Positions 45,501-57,400 of a stretch of 64,000 nucleotides of DNA are shown here, one piece after another (the stretch's first letter is position 1; the number at the start of each line of letters is the position of its first letter). A program made the translations under genes and the position numbers. This stretch comes from Prorocentrum cordatum (Eukaryota; Sar; Dinophyceae; Prorocentrales; Prorocentraceae). The stretch covers positions 190,883-254,882 of the forward strand of contig CAUYUJ010009780.1 of the NCBI GenBank assembly GCA_963575745.1, written 5' to 3'. The notes beneath the pieces were generated by a model. The model had not been told where the DNA came from, ran no database searches, and saw only the letters and a list, made by a program, of their open reading frames with translations.

Positions 45501-48500
45501 CCGTCGGCACCAGGGCCGTTACGAAGACCACGCTGATGACCGCCCTGAGGTCGCCCGCCATGCTGAGCACGAGCTTGCCGAGGATGGCGACGAGCGCCGC
45601 CACGACCTGCGCCCTGTTGGCGCCTTTGCCTGCTTTGCCCTTGGCCTCTTCCGCGATGTCCTCGGCCTTCTGTATCTTCTGCACGCTGCCCGCCTCGACC
45701 TCTGCGCCACGCTTGCATTTGGGCAGCGCCCACTTGGGGTCTGCGATCCCCGCCTGCTTCATCCAGCCTGGCATGTCCGCGTCGTCTGCCATAGCGGAGG
45801 TTCTTGCCCACCGTAGCAGGGGCACGTATATCTGGTAAGAAAGGAAGATGCCGAACCAGATGCTGGCGTAGCTCGAGCCAAGAGCCAGCTACGTAATCAC
45901 AGCCAGGGCAGTCGAGGGACCGTGGTTCTTGGGCTTCGACGAGGGCGCGAGCGAGATCTGCAACACAATAACCTCTTTGAAACGATCGAGCGAGGTGCCG
46001 ACGAGCAGTAACAGGCGTGGCGAATACTGTCTGGCAGACTATGCACTCGTTCGTGGGGTTGAAGAACGAGCACATATTTACGATACTGTGTACCTGTCGA
46101 ACATGAGTACGAAGGGCTCGTTTCGAGTAAAAGGTCCTCCCGCAGGTCCTCCCCTCCACCGCCACCTGGCACTTGAATACCTCCTCCACCTCGTGAATCG
46201 TGATCTCCTCTTCCGCAGTCTCCAGGGCTGGGGGCGGGGCACATGTTTGGGGCGCGATGTTGTGTTTGAATTCTCGAGCTCGGAGGATGGTGACGTCAAT
46301 TTGACAGAACTGCGACCTCCATTCAGGATGTTTTAGCCAAGCCACTACGTGCGGACCAGCCTCCTCCATCAGCGCCTGCGCCTCTTCCGAAGCGTGAATT
46401 AATTCATCCACATCCGCTTGAACTCTCTTGGCCCAAGGGTTCGCAGAGGCGGCAATGCTATCGTCATCGCCGAGCGTGCTGAAAGCCTGCCCACTGATGG
46501 TGCCAAAAAACCGCCGCGAAAAACTGGACATTGTTGTTCCTGTCAGCCGCTGCCTGTTGTAGCCACCGTAGCCGTCGTACTCGTAACTCCACTTCTGCTC
46601 GTGCTATCTTCCAGTGAGCCAGGACCTCTGCGTTCGTGAGTGAGCGTACTTCTCCATTTTCTTTCCATGTGCAGGCTCTGCCCCGCATAGCAATCCTCGC
46701 CAGTGCTGCAACAGTGCCGTCCAGTGTGTCGCACCGGCGCTTGGACGGCAGGAAGGCCTCCACGGCGGAGAGCGCTGCGTTCACCACTCGTCCCAAGAGA
46801 ACCGTGCGCCTCCACCTCCACGGAATACGCGCTGCACTCCAGAACGAGCCCATCGAAAAAAAGCCGCTTTAGCAGCGTGAACTCTTTTAGTCAACTCAAT
46901 GCCAAACGACTGCGTGCTGTTGACGATCGGGCCGAGGTACCTGGCATGGTCGACTAGCTTGCCCTCCCAGAGTTCTCTGTTGTGTTTCTGTCGCAAATCC
47001 CTCCTCGCAATACCGCTCCCCGTTCCGCGTAGCGCCATGATGTTCACCTGCTTAGACGTATTCTGAGCCAATCCAATCTCCAGCAAGCAAGTGTTCATGA
47101 TGCTATTGCTTTCGTTCAACTTGCTCCTGAGCTTGTCAAGGTCGACGTTCTCCTTCGATGCTGGTGGATGCTGCAAGACCTTCTTGTTAATGTCGTCAGC
47201 GTAAATGTGCAAACTCAGATCAACCTGCTGCATCGTGATCGGGCACTTCACAACCAACTTATCATCTGCAGCATCTTTCTGTCGCCAGTGCTCAGTCCAC
47301 GGAACGACGGCATGAGAGAAAGCGCGAGGGAAGCAGTGCACCATGAATGGGCCCCCCATGAGTCCACCCTCTGTCGGACGGAAATGTAAAATACCTTCTG
47401 CAGCTGGAAGGCGAACTTGTGCGCGTCGAATACGTTGAAGTGCCAGTCGAAGATCCCTTTCTCGAGCCAGTTCTGCAGCTGCTTTTTCCATAAAAGACCA
47501 TCCAACCGACGGGAAGGCGTTCGTCATATCCTTGAAGCTGTCAATGTAGGAACACTGCATGTTCCTCAGTCTCCAAGCCGTCGCCATGGATGACATGATA
47601 GCTGTCTCTCTCCGCCTACCTTTGGCGTACCCGTGATGCTCAGGGGGAAGTGGTGGCGGTCGTCGTGCTCCAATACACGTTGCAAAGAAGCCTTTGCCCA
47701 AGACACGCAGAATGTGCAACAATCGTCGTCCTTTAGCTCCTGGCTCCTCGTTCTTTTTTGCGGCATAGCACTCGCTGATGTGCCAATCCTTCGGCGTAAG
47801 CTGGTGGTGGCGAAGATTGTAGAAAGCCAGATGCAGCGCAGCCTCGACGTAACTGTTGTCCGAATCTTCCAAGTCGAAGCCGACTCCACGTCGTGACGGG
47901 TCTCGAGCAGGGTGTAAGATCACCCAGTAGAGCTCAGCTGGTGGGGATTGAGCTGGGCACGCTTTCCTCTTTGGGGTCGCCCACAAGTGCCACTTGAGGC
48001 GCCTTAGGTCCCGCTTGCTCTCCAGGAACGCGTCGGTGGCGTGATCGTCGTTGAACACTGGCATCCTCTCTTCGTCGTCCTCGGGCATATGCCCCCAAGG
48101 GTCAGGTATACGAGGAAGATCATCTGGTACTTCTTCACACTCGAACTCTTCTCCTACCTCGCGTGGGCTGTGCGTGATCTCCTGCGCGCCCATTCCGCCT
48201 AGGCGTCCTGGCTGCTTGAGCGCACTCATCCACTCGGTCTTCGTCGGATGCGCCAGGGGAAGAGCCCGTAGATCCCTTCTCTTCGTCCCCGTCCTCGAGT
48301 TGCCAAGCCGAACGGTAGCCCGATACGCTTGTGCAAACCTTCTGCCATCCCAGTGCTCCTGAATCTCTTGTGAAATAACTTCTCGCGTCTGTTGCCGAGC
48401 CCACTGCCGAATTTTACCGCACTCTCTGGAAATCGCTTTGAGCTGAGCCTCCACTTGCCTTTTTGTGTAGTATGTCGCACACGTCGCCTCCCGTAGGTCT

Positions 48501-51500
48501 CTGCGCTGCCGAAGAATAGCCAGCCTTGCCTGTCGTAGCTGTCGATAGTTGTCATCAACGTGCTGAGGCTCCAGGAAATAATCTTTGCCGTGATCCACCA
48601 TCGCCTTCTCGAGAAACGTAAAAATAGCGTCTGGAGCGGATCTCAGCCCAAGTTGCACCCATTCTTCCATGCTCTGCTGCAAATAATGATTCAGCTTCGT
48701 CAAATAGTCATGCTTGCGGTCACCATGCCGAAGGGCATAAACTAAAGTATCTCTGTTCCACTTCTCCCTCTGAATGTCGTCGCACTGATCTGCACAAGTA
48801 GCCAACTTGTCATACACTATCTTAGCGAATACTGGCACATGGCCACGTAGCTCACGATCGGGAATGTACTGAAGACGCCGTCCTAGACGCCGAAGGGGTG
48901 CTGACTCAACCAAGACGTCTATCCAAGCTACAGGACCAAAAATGTAGTCTAAGCGCGAGTGTTCTCCTGAGTGTCCGAACCATGTCGGCGCAAGCGAATC
49001 ATTGAACACAGCAAAGTGGTGTCTATGAAGGAGTTCTCTCATCTGCTGGCCTGCACCGTCCCTGAACTCCCTCGTCGCATGCGCCTCGCTGATGACCCCT
49101 TCGCCGATGTAGCCGTCGTCCTTTTTTGATCCAGTGCCGATGCCGTCGTTGAGGTCCGTGAAAATGAGCGGCAGCGACGAATGTGGGGTACTCAGCAGCA
49201 CTTGGTCCAACCATTGTGTCATCTTTGTGCAGGTCTCTCTGTAGTGTGTTCCAGCTTTGGCCGACTTCGGTTTTGGAAGAAAATACATCGCTATGGCCAT
49301 TACGTCCATGAGTCCGTTTTTGCATCTAACTGCGAGCACTCGTCCTTGAATCTGGGCAGGGGTCGGAAATACACGCCGAATATGCGAACGATTGACCCTC
49401 CTGCCCCACAGTAACCTGCACCCAGCCGATTTGTTAGTAAACACTCCAGGGCCCCAACCTGATTCGATAATCAGTCGTCCATCTCCAGTTGGCTGGAGCC
49501 CGTGTGAGTAGCCAGGGGGCGCCATACTCTGCGTTCCCACCAAGGCGAAGACATCGAAATTGCGCACCTCGTCCGCTATGTCCTCAGCCCTCCCCCCCAG
49601 CGCCGACAGCGGGTTGAAGACCCCGAAGAGCAGTGGCAGCGTCCGCATGGACCTGCCAGCGCCGATCCTCGCCGCCTGAGAGGCAGCCGCCATCGCCGCG
49701 CCGCGGCGCGGCTCCTGGCGCGGTGGGAGAGGCTGGGGGCCCCCCACAGCGGCCCCGCATCCTGTTCTTGGGGGGGCTGGAGGAGGAGGAGGAGGAGGAG
49801 GAGGAGGAGGAGCGGAAAGAAGAGAACGAAGACGAACAGCAACAGCAGCAGGAGGAAAAGGAGGAGGAAGAGGAGGAGGAAAGAGGAGAACGAAAACGAC
49901 CAGCAACAGCAGCAGCAGGACCTGGAGTGGAGAAGCGGGAAGAGCAGGATGACCAAGGGAAGGCGGGAGAGGGGGAAGGAGCGGGGCGACAACGACGATG
50001 AAGCACTCAGATCCAGCAGCGTGGCCTGCGCTGGGGCGACTGGGGCGAAAGTGCCCTTCCGAACGATGGGGGGCAGAGCGCGGATCCTGAAATGAGGCCC
50101 ACGGTGCAGCGACAGCACCGTCGCTGCGAGACACCGAAGACGCTCAGATTGAAAGAGCCCTCGGACATATCAGCTGAGCAGGGGCCGATCGTCCCGGCAT
50201 TCCTGTAGTCCTACCACGAAATGTTCTTAGAACCCGAACATGTTCTAAGAACGAAAACAATGTTCTTCGAACAGAAACCCGATGTGTTCAAACAGGACAG
50301 ACTCCGCCAGAAATATTCTAAGAACATGTCGTGGGAACCACACAAGGGTCTTAGAACATTGTTTGCTAGGGCTATAGGCGAGCCAGGACTCTTCGCCACT
50401 GCTTGATATCAGAGACTGTCTGTTACAAGACGAGGCGAGGAGGGGGGTAGTACTCACAACAAACCAGGCGCGGGTCGCGCAATGCCTGACATCCTACCCG
50501 TCCCTCCCTCCCTTCGAGGGTGCTTTATTCGCTGTGATAACGGGCGTTATGGGGGGGGATGGGGGGGGAGGGGGGCGGGGACGCACAACGTAACGCCGCG
50601 CCCCCCGCCGTGACAGACTCTGGTGCCGGACGCTCTGGGACGCTCTGTGGCAGCGCTGGGGACGCGCTGGGCGGGAGGAGCGTTACGTTATGGTGTGGGG
50701 GGGGGGGGTGCGGGAGGGGTGGGGAGAGGGGGGGCATAAAGCGTGCTCTGGCCCAGAGGGTAAAAAACGTGCTCTTCCCATTGCCTTGATTGTAACTGCA
50801 TCGTGGACGCATGCTGAATAATCGTAGAGCACGGGAAAGGTGAAGCCTCCCAGAGGGCCCCACGAGGCCCGCCAAAGCCCCCCATGTGCCCCCAGAGGCC
50901 CTCCGAGAGGCCCCCGAGGAGCACCCAAGGAGCCCCCCATGCATGACTTCCAAGAGTCTCCCGACCCAAGGGATAACTTCCACAATCGTCTCAAGCACTC
51001 ACCCCACGTGGGGCTCGGAAGGACGGCGCAAGCCACTCGGATGATCGCAGAGCGCGGGAGGGGTGGGGGCGGAGGGGGCCGGGGCCCATAGGCCCTCGAG
51101 GCGGTCGGCCCCTCCGGCCAGGCCAGGAGGGGGGCGGCCAGGCGCAGGGGAGGCGCCCCGCGCCTGGCGCGCGGCCGTGCGCGGTATGGGCTTCGCTAGC
51201 TGGTATCGTCTCGGGGCCTAAGTGCGATGAGGGCATACTGGGCAGGGAACCACTGGATGACGAGGCCCCGAAAAGCCTCCAACATGCCCCCCAGAGTGCT
51301 CCAGGAGGCCACAGAGAGGCATCCCGAGATGCCCTCAAGTGGATGACGAGGCCCCAAAAAGCCTCCCACGATGCCCCCCAGAGATCTCCAAGAGGCCCCA
51401 GAGAGGCATCCCAAGAGACCCTCTAGCCTCATCCAGAGGAAACTCCCGACCCAGGACACGACTTCCACGATCGTCTCAAGCACGCTTCTTGTGGGGGTCG

Positions 51501-52315
51501 GCAGAATGGCGCGAGCCACTTTGAGGAGAGAAACCAAAGTCTGGCAGCCCGTGGAACTCCAGCTGAGGCTTGGCCATGTGGCTCTCACCGCCACGCTCCG
51601 CAGACCAGGGGCCCCCCAGGGTCTGGAGCCTCCCAGGCGCACTCCCTGAGCAGCGCCCCCACATACCGTAATTTGCGTGGCGAACGGGGCGGTGGCGCGC
51701 ATCTTCTTCCCAGACATATGAGCGTTGTCTTATTCGGCGTTTCGACATTGGGCGGAAAGGGAGGGGGGGGTCTGGCTCCAGACCTCTGCTTGGTGCGACT
51801 GTTTGCAAGAGGGCTGCCTCTGGGGGAGACTCCACTCGCTCGAAACAGGCACCAGAAACAGCCAAGATCTACTCCATGGGGAGGGGGGGTTGGGGCCAAC
51901 GCCGATCGGCAAAACAATGAATAAAAAACGAGCACCATGCGACGCCCTGCGGTTTTCAATGCGGGGCCCCTGGAAGCCCCGACCCTTTCCCCGGGACTGG
52001 TTGGTTCTTCATCCTGCGTCGTTCCCCGACGGCCCCGAGGCCCGGCGAGGGCCCTCCGAGGCCGACGTTGGCCAAAAACCTCCCGTCCTGATCTGATTTT
52101 GCGCCGCGAGCACGTCTGGGTTCGCCTCGGGCCAGCGCCCAGCGGGCCCGCCCCCTGCCGCGCTGGTCGCGACGGCATCCTGGCCCGCGTGGGCGCCAAG
52201 CCTGCGGCCGCGGCGACGAGGCGCCTCTCCCGGCAGCCGAGGGGGGCGAAGGGAAACCTCACGGGGTCAGACACGACCACGCCGACGCCGACGCCGACGA
52301 CCACGCCGACGCCGA

Positions 52316-52349
<34 letters not shown>

Positions 52350-52368
52350 CACGACGACGACGACGACC

Positions 52369-52400
<32 letters not shown>

Positions 52401-53576
52401 TCCAGGCCGGTGCGTCGCGGCGCGCAGAGGCCAGCGGCCGCGGGGAACACGCGGAGTCAGACGTGAGACCGCGGAGCAGGACAAACAACGGGCAATGGCG
52501 AGGACGGTAGGTCTGGCTGCGGTCGGCGCGCCTTCTTGCCGGCCCCCACGAGGAAGTTGTCAGGCTTAATGTCGCGGTGAATGAAATGCTTCGAGTGGAG
52601 GTACTCGATCCTTGGGTAGATACCCCGTGGAAAGAATGGCTAATGACCGGACACCTCCAAACCAGAGGGACGCTAAGGGGCAACTTGGGATAAAACCTGC
52701 TACGTGGCTGCTACTGGCTTGCTTGCTTGCTCGCACTGTTATTCCCGTGCATCTCCCAGGGACCGTGAACCTGTCCTGGTCCAGGGTTCTCGAGGGTAGA
52801 TCTGACCTCGAAACAACCTTCTGTTTCGTCGGGGCCCCTGGGGAAAACTGAAGACTAGCTCTCACTACTCACATGCGGGGCCAACCCTTCACTGTCCAAA
52901 AGTTACCCATGCCACAGTCTGCCCAAGTCACAATCGACGGTCGCCACCAGACAGGTGGGAACGGGCCCAATGAGCTTCGATGTGCGTGCGACTCCACCAG
53001 ACCTGCCTTTGCAACAACTGAGCGTCCGACAGCGGGGCCGCCGCGTGCATAAGTAGTGGTCCTTGTGCAAGCTGCGGCTGACGTGCGCACGAAAGACCTG
53101 GCCTGTTGCTGCGTGAACCCTTTCCTCGACCTCAGAGACAGAACAAGAGAGAACAAAACAAGTGAGAGAGAGAGAGAGAGAGCGTCTTTCACGGGCGCCG
53201 TGCGCAGGAGCAACCAGGACCCCCCGCTCCTCGTCGGGAACCAGGAAATCCCTCCTTTCCCCCCCACCCAAACCCCTTTTTCCCACTGCGAAGGTCGAGG
53301 GGGGGTCACCCCTCCTGCGCACACAGGCAAGCGACGACGTCGACGTTGACGACAAGTTCGACCACAACGAAGACGCCGACGACAAGAACACCGTGGAGGA
53401 CGACGACGAACGCGACGACGAAGGTGAACACAACGACGGCGACGACGACAACGACGACGACGCCGACGACGCTGACGACGACGACGGTGACAACGACGAC
53501 GACGACGACGACGAAGGCGGCGGCGGCGACGACAACAACGACGACGCCGACGACGCTGACGACGACGACGGTGACA

Positions 53577-53624
<48 letters not shown>

Positions 53625-54203
53625 ACGATGACGGCGACGGCGGCGGCGGCGGGCGGGACCTTATGAGGCGGGTCGGGCGGTTGGGACCCTATATAACGGG
53701 CTGGCTGGGCCAGCGGGGCCCTGACGGGCTGGTCGGGCTGGCGGGGCTCAAGCATTCCAGACCCCCTCGCGCTGTGAGAAAAACATGACGGGAGGTTTTC
53801 CGTTCAGTTCGGCCTCCAGGGGACCCTGACCGGTCCTCGGGAGCATCAGAAAACGACTCAGGATGAAAAACCGATCCCGGGGAAGGGGAGACCTCTGGGG
53901 TCACGACGTGGGGGGTCTGGGATTTGACCAGATTGGACCCTAATGAGCGGATCGGGCGGGCGGGATCGTAAGGGCCAAAGGGCGGATCGGGCGGGCGCGG
54001 CACTGAGGCAGGCGAGCGGGCTCTGACGCGTTCGAGCGGGCTGCGGGTCGGGCGTGCGGAATCCTGACGGGCGGGTCGGGCGGGTGGGCCGGGGAAATTG
54101 AATGTAAACCTCGCTCGTTGACAGGTTGCAGTTCGTCGTCGTCATCGTCGTCGTGGTCGTGGTCGTGATCGACGTCGTCGTCGTCGTCGTGGTCGTGGTC
54201 GTG

Positions 54204-54252
<49 letters not shown>

Positions 54253-54374
54253 GCGCCGTCGCCGGCACCGACGCCGCCGCCTTCGCCGTCGTCCTCGTCG
54301 TCCTCGTCGTCGCCGTCGTCGTCGTCGTCTTCGTCGTCGTCTTCGTCGCCGTCGTCGCAGTCGTCGACACTTTA

Positions 54375-54405
<31 letters not shown>

Positions 54406-57400
54406 CGTCGTCAGTATCAGTGTCAGTATGGTCAGCGTCGAATGCTCATCTCGGCGGCGAGCCCGGGAGGGAAATTAGAAGTGGCGGGCCTTCTCAGAAG
54501 GCTCGGAGGTCCTCTGGCCTTCTGAGAAGTTTTCTCAGCCTTCCCAGAAGACACAGAAAACTTCTCTCAGAAGGCGCGAGACCTTCGGAGAAGTCACGCC
54601 GCCTTCTGAAAGGGCCTTCTCCTTCACATTTCCCCCTCTCGCTTGCCGCCGACCATCTCTAGAGTCGAGTACAATTATTGTTGGTCTATGGAAGCGGTTA
54701 CAGGCGATCTCGCCTCGTCGTCGGCTGCATTTTCTTTGGGACCGAGGCTCCTGCTCGAGCGCGGGCTTGGTTCCAAATGTGGGCCCCTGAGGGCCCAAGT
54801 ACGACGACACCGGCTCCTGCTTGATACCTCCTCGGGATTCACTCAGAGGCACCGAGAGGCCCCCAGACTCAGGAAGGGCGCTCTCGTAAAAGGACGTCCT
54901 GGCAAGTCAATCAAGTTGTCGAAGGCCAAATACGACGACAACAGCTCCCGCTCGACACGTGCTTTTAATTTACTCCGACACTCCCTGGCCAGAGGCCCTA
55001 CATCTCAGGAGTGGCGATCTCGGCCGAGACTTCCTGGAACTCCCATCAATTTCGTGAAATGCTCGCCGGCGCGTCAGCTTCATAGACTTAGCGGGTGGGC
55101 ACATGGTAGAGGGGGGAAACAAATGAAGGCCAAATCAGCCTGTTAGATCACATGTTCACAAGATCGTCGACGCCGTCGTCGTCGTCGCCGTCGTCACCGT
55201 CGTGTTTTTCTTTGTCGTCGTCGTCGCCGTCGTCGCCGTCGTCGTCATCGTCGACGTCGTGCGTCACCATCGTAGTCGTGGAGGTGGTCGTCGTGGTTAG
55301 AGGCCTCCTCAATGGGGTCCGAGTATATGGGTTCGGAGGATCGCGCCACATCCCCGATGCATCGGCGACGTCGGCGATGCGTCGGCGATGTCGGCGTGGA
55401 GAAAATCGGGCTCCGCATCGAGCCACATCGCCGATGCATCGCCAACGATTCGGCGATGCGGCGCGATCCTCCGACCCCATCTATCCCGACGTCATCTAGG
55501 AGGCCTAGAGTAGTGGTTGTGGTGGTGGTGGTGGTGGTCGTCGTCGTCAAGGGCGTCGCTGCCGTCGTAGTCGTCGTCATGTTCGTCGCCGTCTGCTGGC
55601 GCGCATGGGCGAGACTCCCCCTTCCGACCTTCGCAAGGGCGGGGGGGGGGTGAGGTTCGACTCCCCCCTAAGGCCTCCTAGATGGGTTCCGAATGATGGG
55701 GTCGAAGGATCGCGCCGCATCGTCAATGCATCGCAGATGCATCGGCGATGCATCGGCGACGCATCAGCGACGCATCGGCGACGTCGGCGACCCATCCGCG
55801 ACGTCGGTGTGGGGAAAATCGGGCTCCACATCGAGCCGCATCGCCGATGCATCGGCGATGCGGCGCGACCCTCCGACCCTATCTATCCCGACCTCATCTA
55901 GGAGGCCTAGACTTTGGAGTGGGGGAGGTGGGAGAGTTCCGGGGACTTTGGGGGGAGAGGGGTGGTGGGCGGCCCAGTTGGGACCTCTCCCCGCCACCCT
56001 TACGAGCCCACAGAAAGAGTCCTTTCGCACCAGTTGGGGGAGGTAAATTGGCGAGTTAGGCTTTTCCAAACTCTAGGAGATCAGCGAAAAAGTCGATTGA
56101 CGCTTCCCGCTGCAAACTCGGCGGCGTCAGGACAGTTAAGGACACACGCGTGCCCCATCCTCTGCTCACATGTCACGGGCATCGGACGTACTGCACGACT
56201 GGAATACACAAAGATGGAATCTCGCCCGCAGAGTCACATGGACACGCGTGTGCACACCCACACCTTCCTTACAATGGGTACCTACACATGTAGAGAACGA
56301 ATCTACCTTGATCTCCGGCGTGCGGGTGGGGCTGGGTCCGGAGCGCCCCTGGAGGGCCCCAAGACGGCCCCAGTGCGCCAAGAGGGATCCAAGAGGCCTT
56401 CCAGACGGTCCAAGAGGGCCACGAGTCGCCGAGCCATCGCTCCGAGACGCGTCAGATGGCCTCCAGACGGCCCCAGAGGCCTCATAGATCACCCCCAGAC
56501 GGCCCCAGAGGTCCCCAAGAGGGCCCCGAGACGGCCCCAAGACGGCCCAAGAAGCGCCCAAGACGGTCCAAGAGGGCCCTCAGAGGGATCCAAGAAGGGC
56601 AACTCGAATTGAGATTTCGAGCCCTCCGCCCCAGAGGGCTCCCTGAGACCGCCAGCAGATCGCGAGCAGGCCTCCGAGAGGCCCAGAAGAGGGCCCCCAG
56701 AGGCTTCCGAGAGGCCGCAAGAGGCCTCCTGACAGGCCCAGTAGCTCTGACCTCGAAACTCACAAACGACGGTGCGCCATAGCCACCCCAACCCGATCAT
56801 GTACCGAACCGAGGCGCCAATTAGCACGGCGACGGTCGGCACATGTATGTATGTGTGAATGTCTGTCTGTGTGGTCTGGTCTGGTCTGGTTTGTCTGCCT
56901 GTCTGTGTGTCTGTCTTCCTGCCTGCCTGCCTGTCTGTATGTACGCATGGATTTATATTTACATATATATATATATATGCACACACGCAGACATTCGTGG
57001 ACCCAAACATTATGTTATAGCATACTATGTGGTGCAATGTATGTGGTGCAAGCTGTGTGGTGCAATTCCGCGGTGCAGGCTATGCGGTGCAATCCATGTT
57101 GCGCAATCTACGCGGTGCGAAGCCATCTATCTGGTGCCATCTGCGCAAGCTCGAGCCATTCGGTGCACTCTACGCGGTGCCCTCTGCGTGGTGCCACTCT
57201 GCGGGTCACACACCCTCCAAAACCTGCGACCACCATGTGGCGGCGACGGGCGGCGGCGACGGGGCGGCCACAGGCCGGCCGGACCAGCACGCAGGCCCAG
57301 ACGGGCGGCGGCGACGGGCGGCGACGGGGCGGCCGCAAGCCGGCCAGGGAGGCACACGAGCCCGAGGCGAGGCGGCGACGGGCGGCGGCGACTGGGCGAA

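Larger units (their letters stand above)
44768..49648 (-). mobile_element. Degenerate LINE (non-LTR retrotransposon) in a CK1 intron
   Basis: On the minus strand, in order: endonuclease (EEP) domain, RT, RT thumb, three CCHH fingers, a separate hydrophobic/basic domain and an Arg/Gly-rich tail. It lies in the 10-kb intron between CK1 exons c and d, in the same orientation as the gene. Frame changes at about 46830, 46515, 45830 and 45000 make it inactive. No clear target duplication or poly(A) tail; a GGA/TCC tract (44435-44487) lies downstream of the 3' end and a TCC-type tract (49785-49890) just upstream of the ORF start. Confidence 0.85.

Noticed and set aside
50220-50362. Heat-shock elements
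   Set aside because: The TTC and GAA half-sites are separated by three bases rather than two.
51585-52569. Frames of 210-299 codons around 52 kb
   Set aside because: Driven by GAC repeats; the HRD-containing CK1 exon c lies in another frame.
53162-53788. Asp-rich 208-codon plus frame as an acidic protein
   Set aside because: Pure GAC repeat translation with no non-repeat domain.
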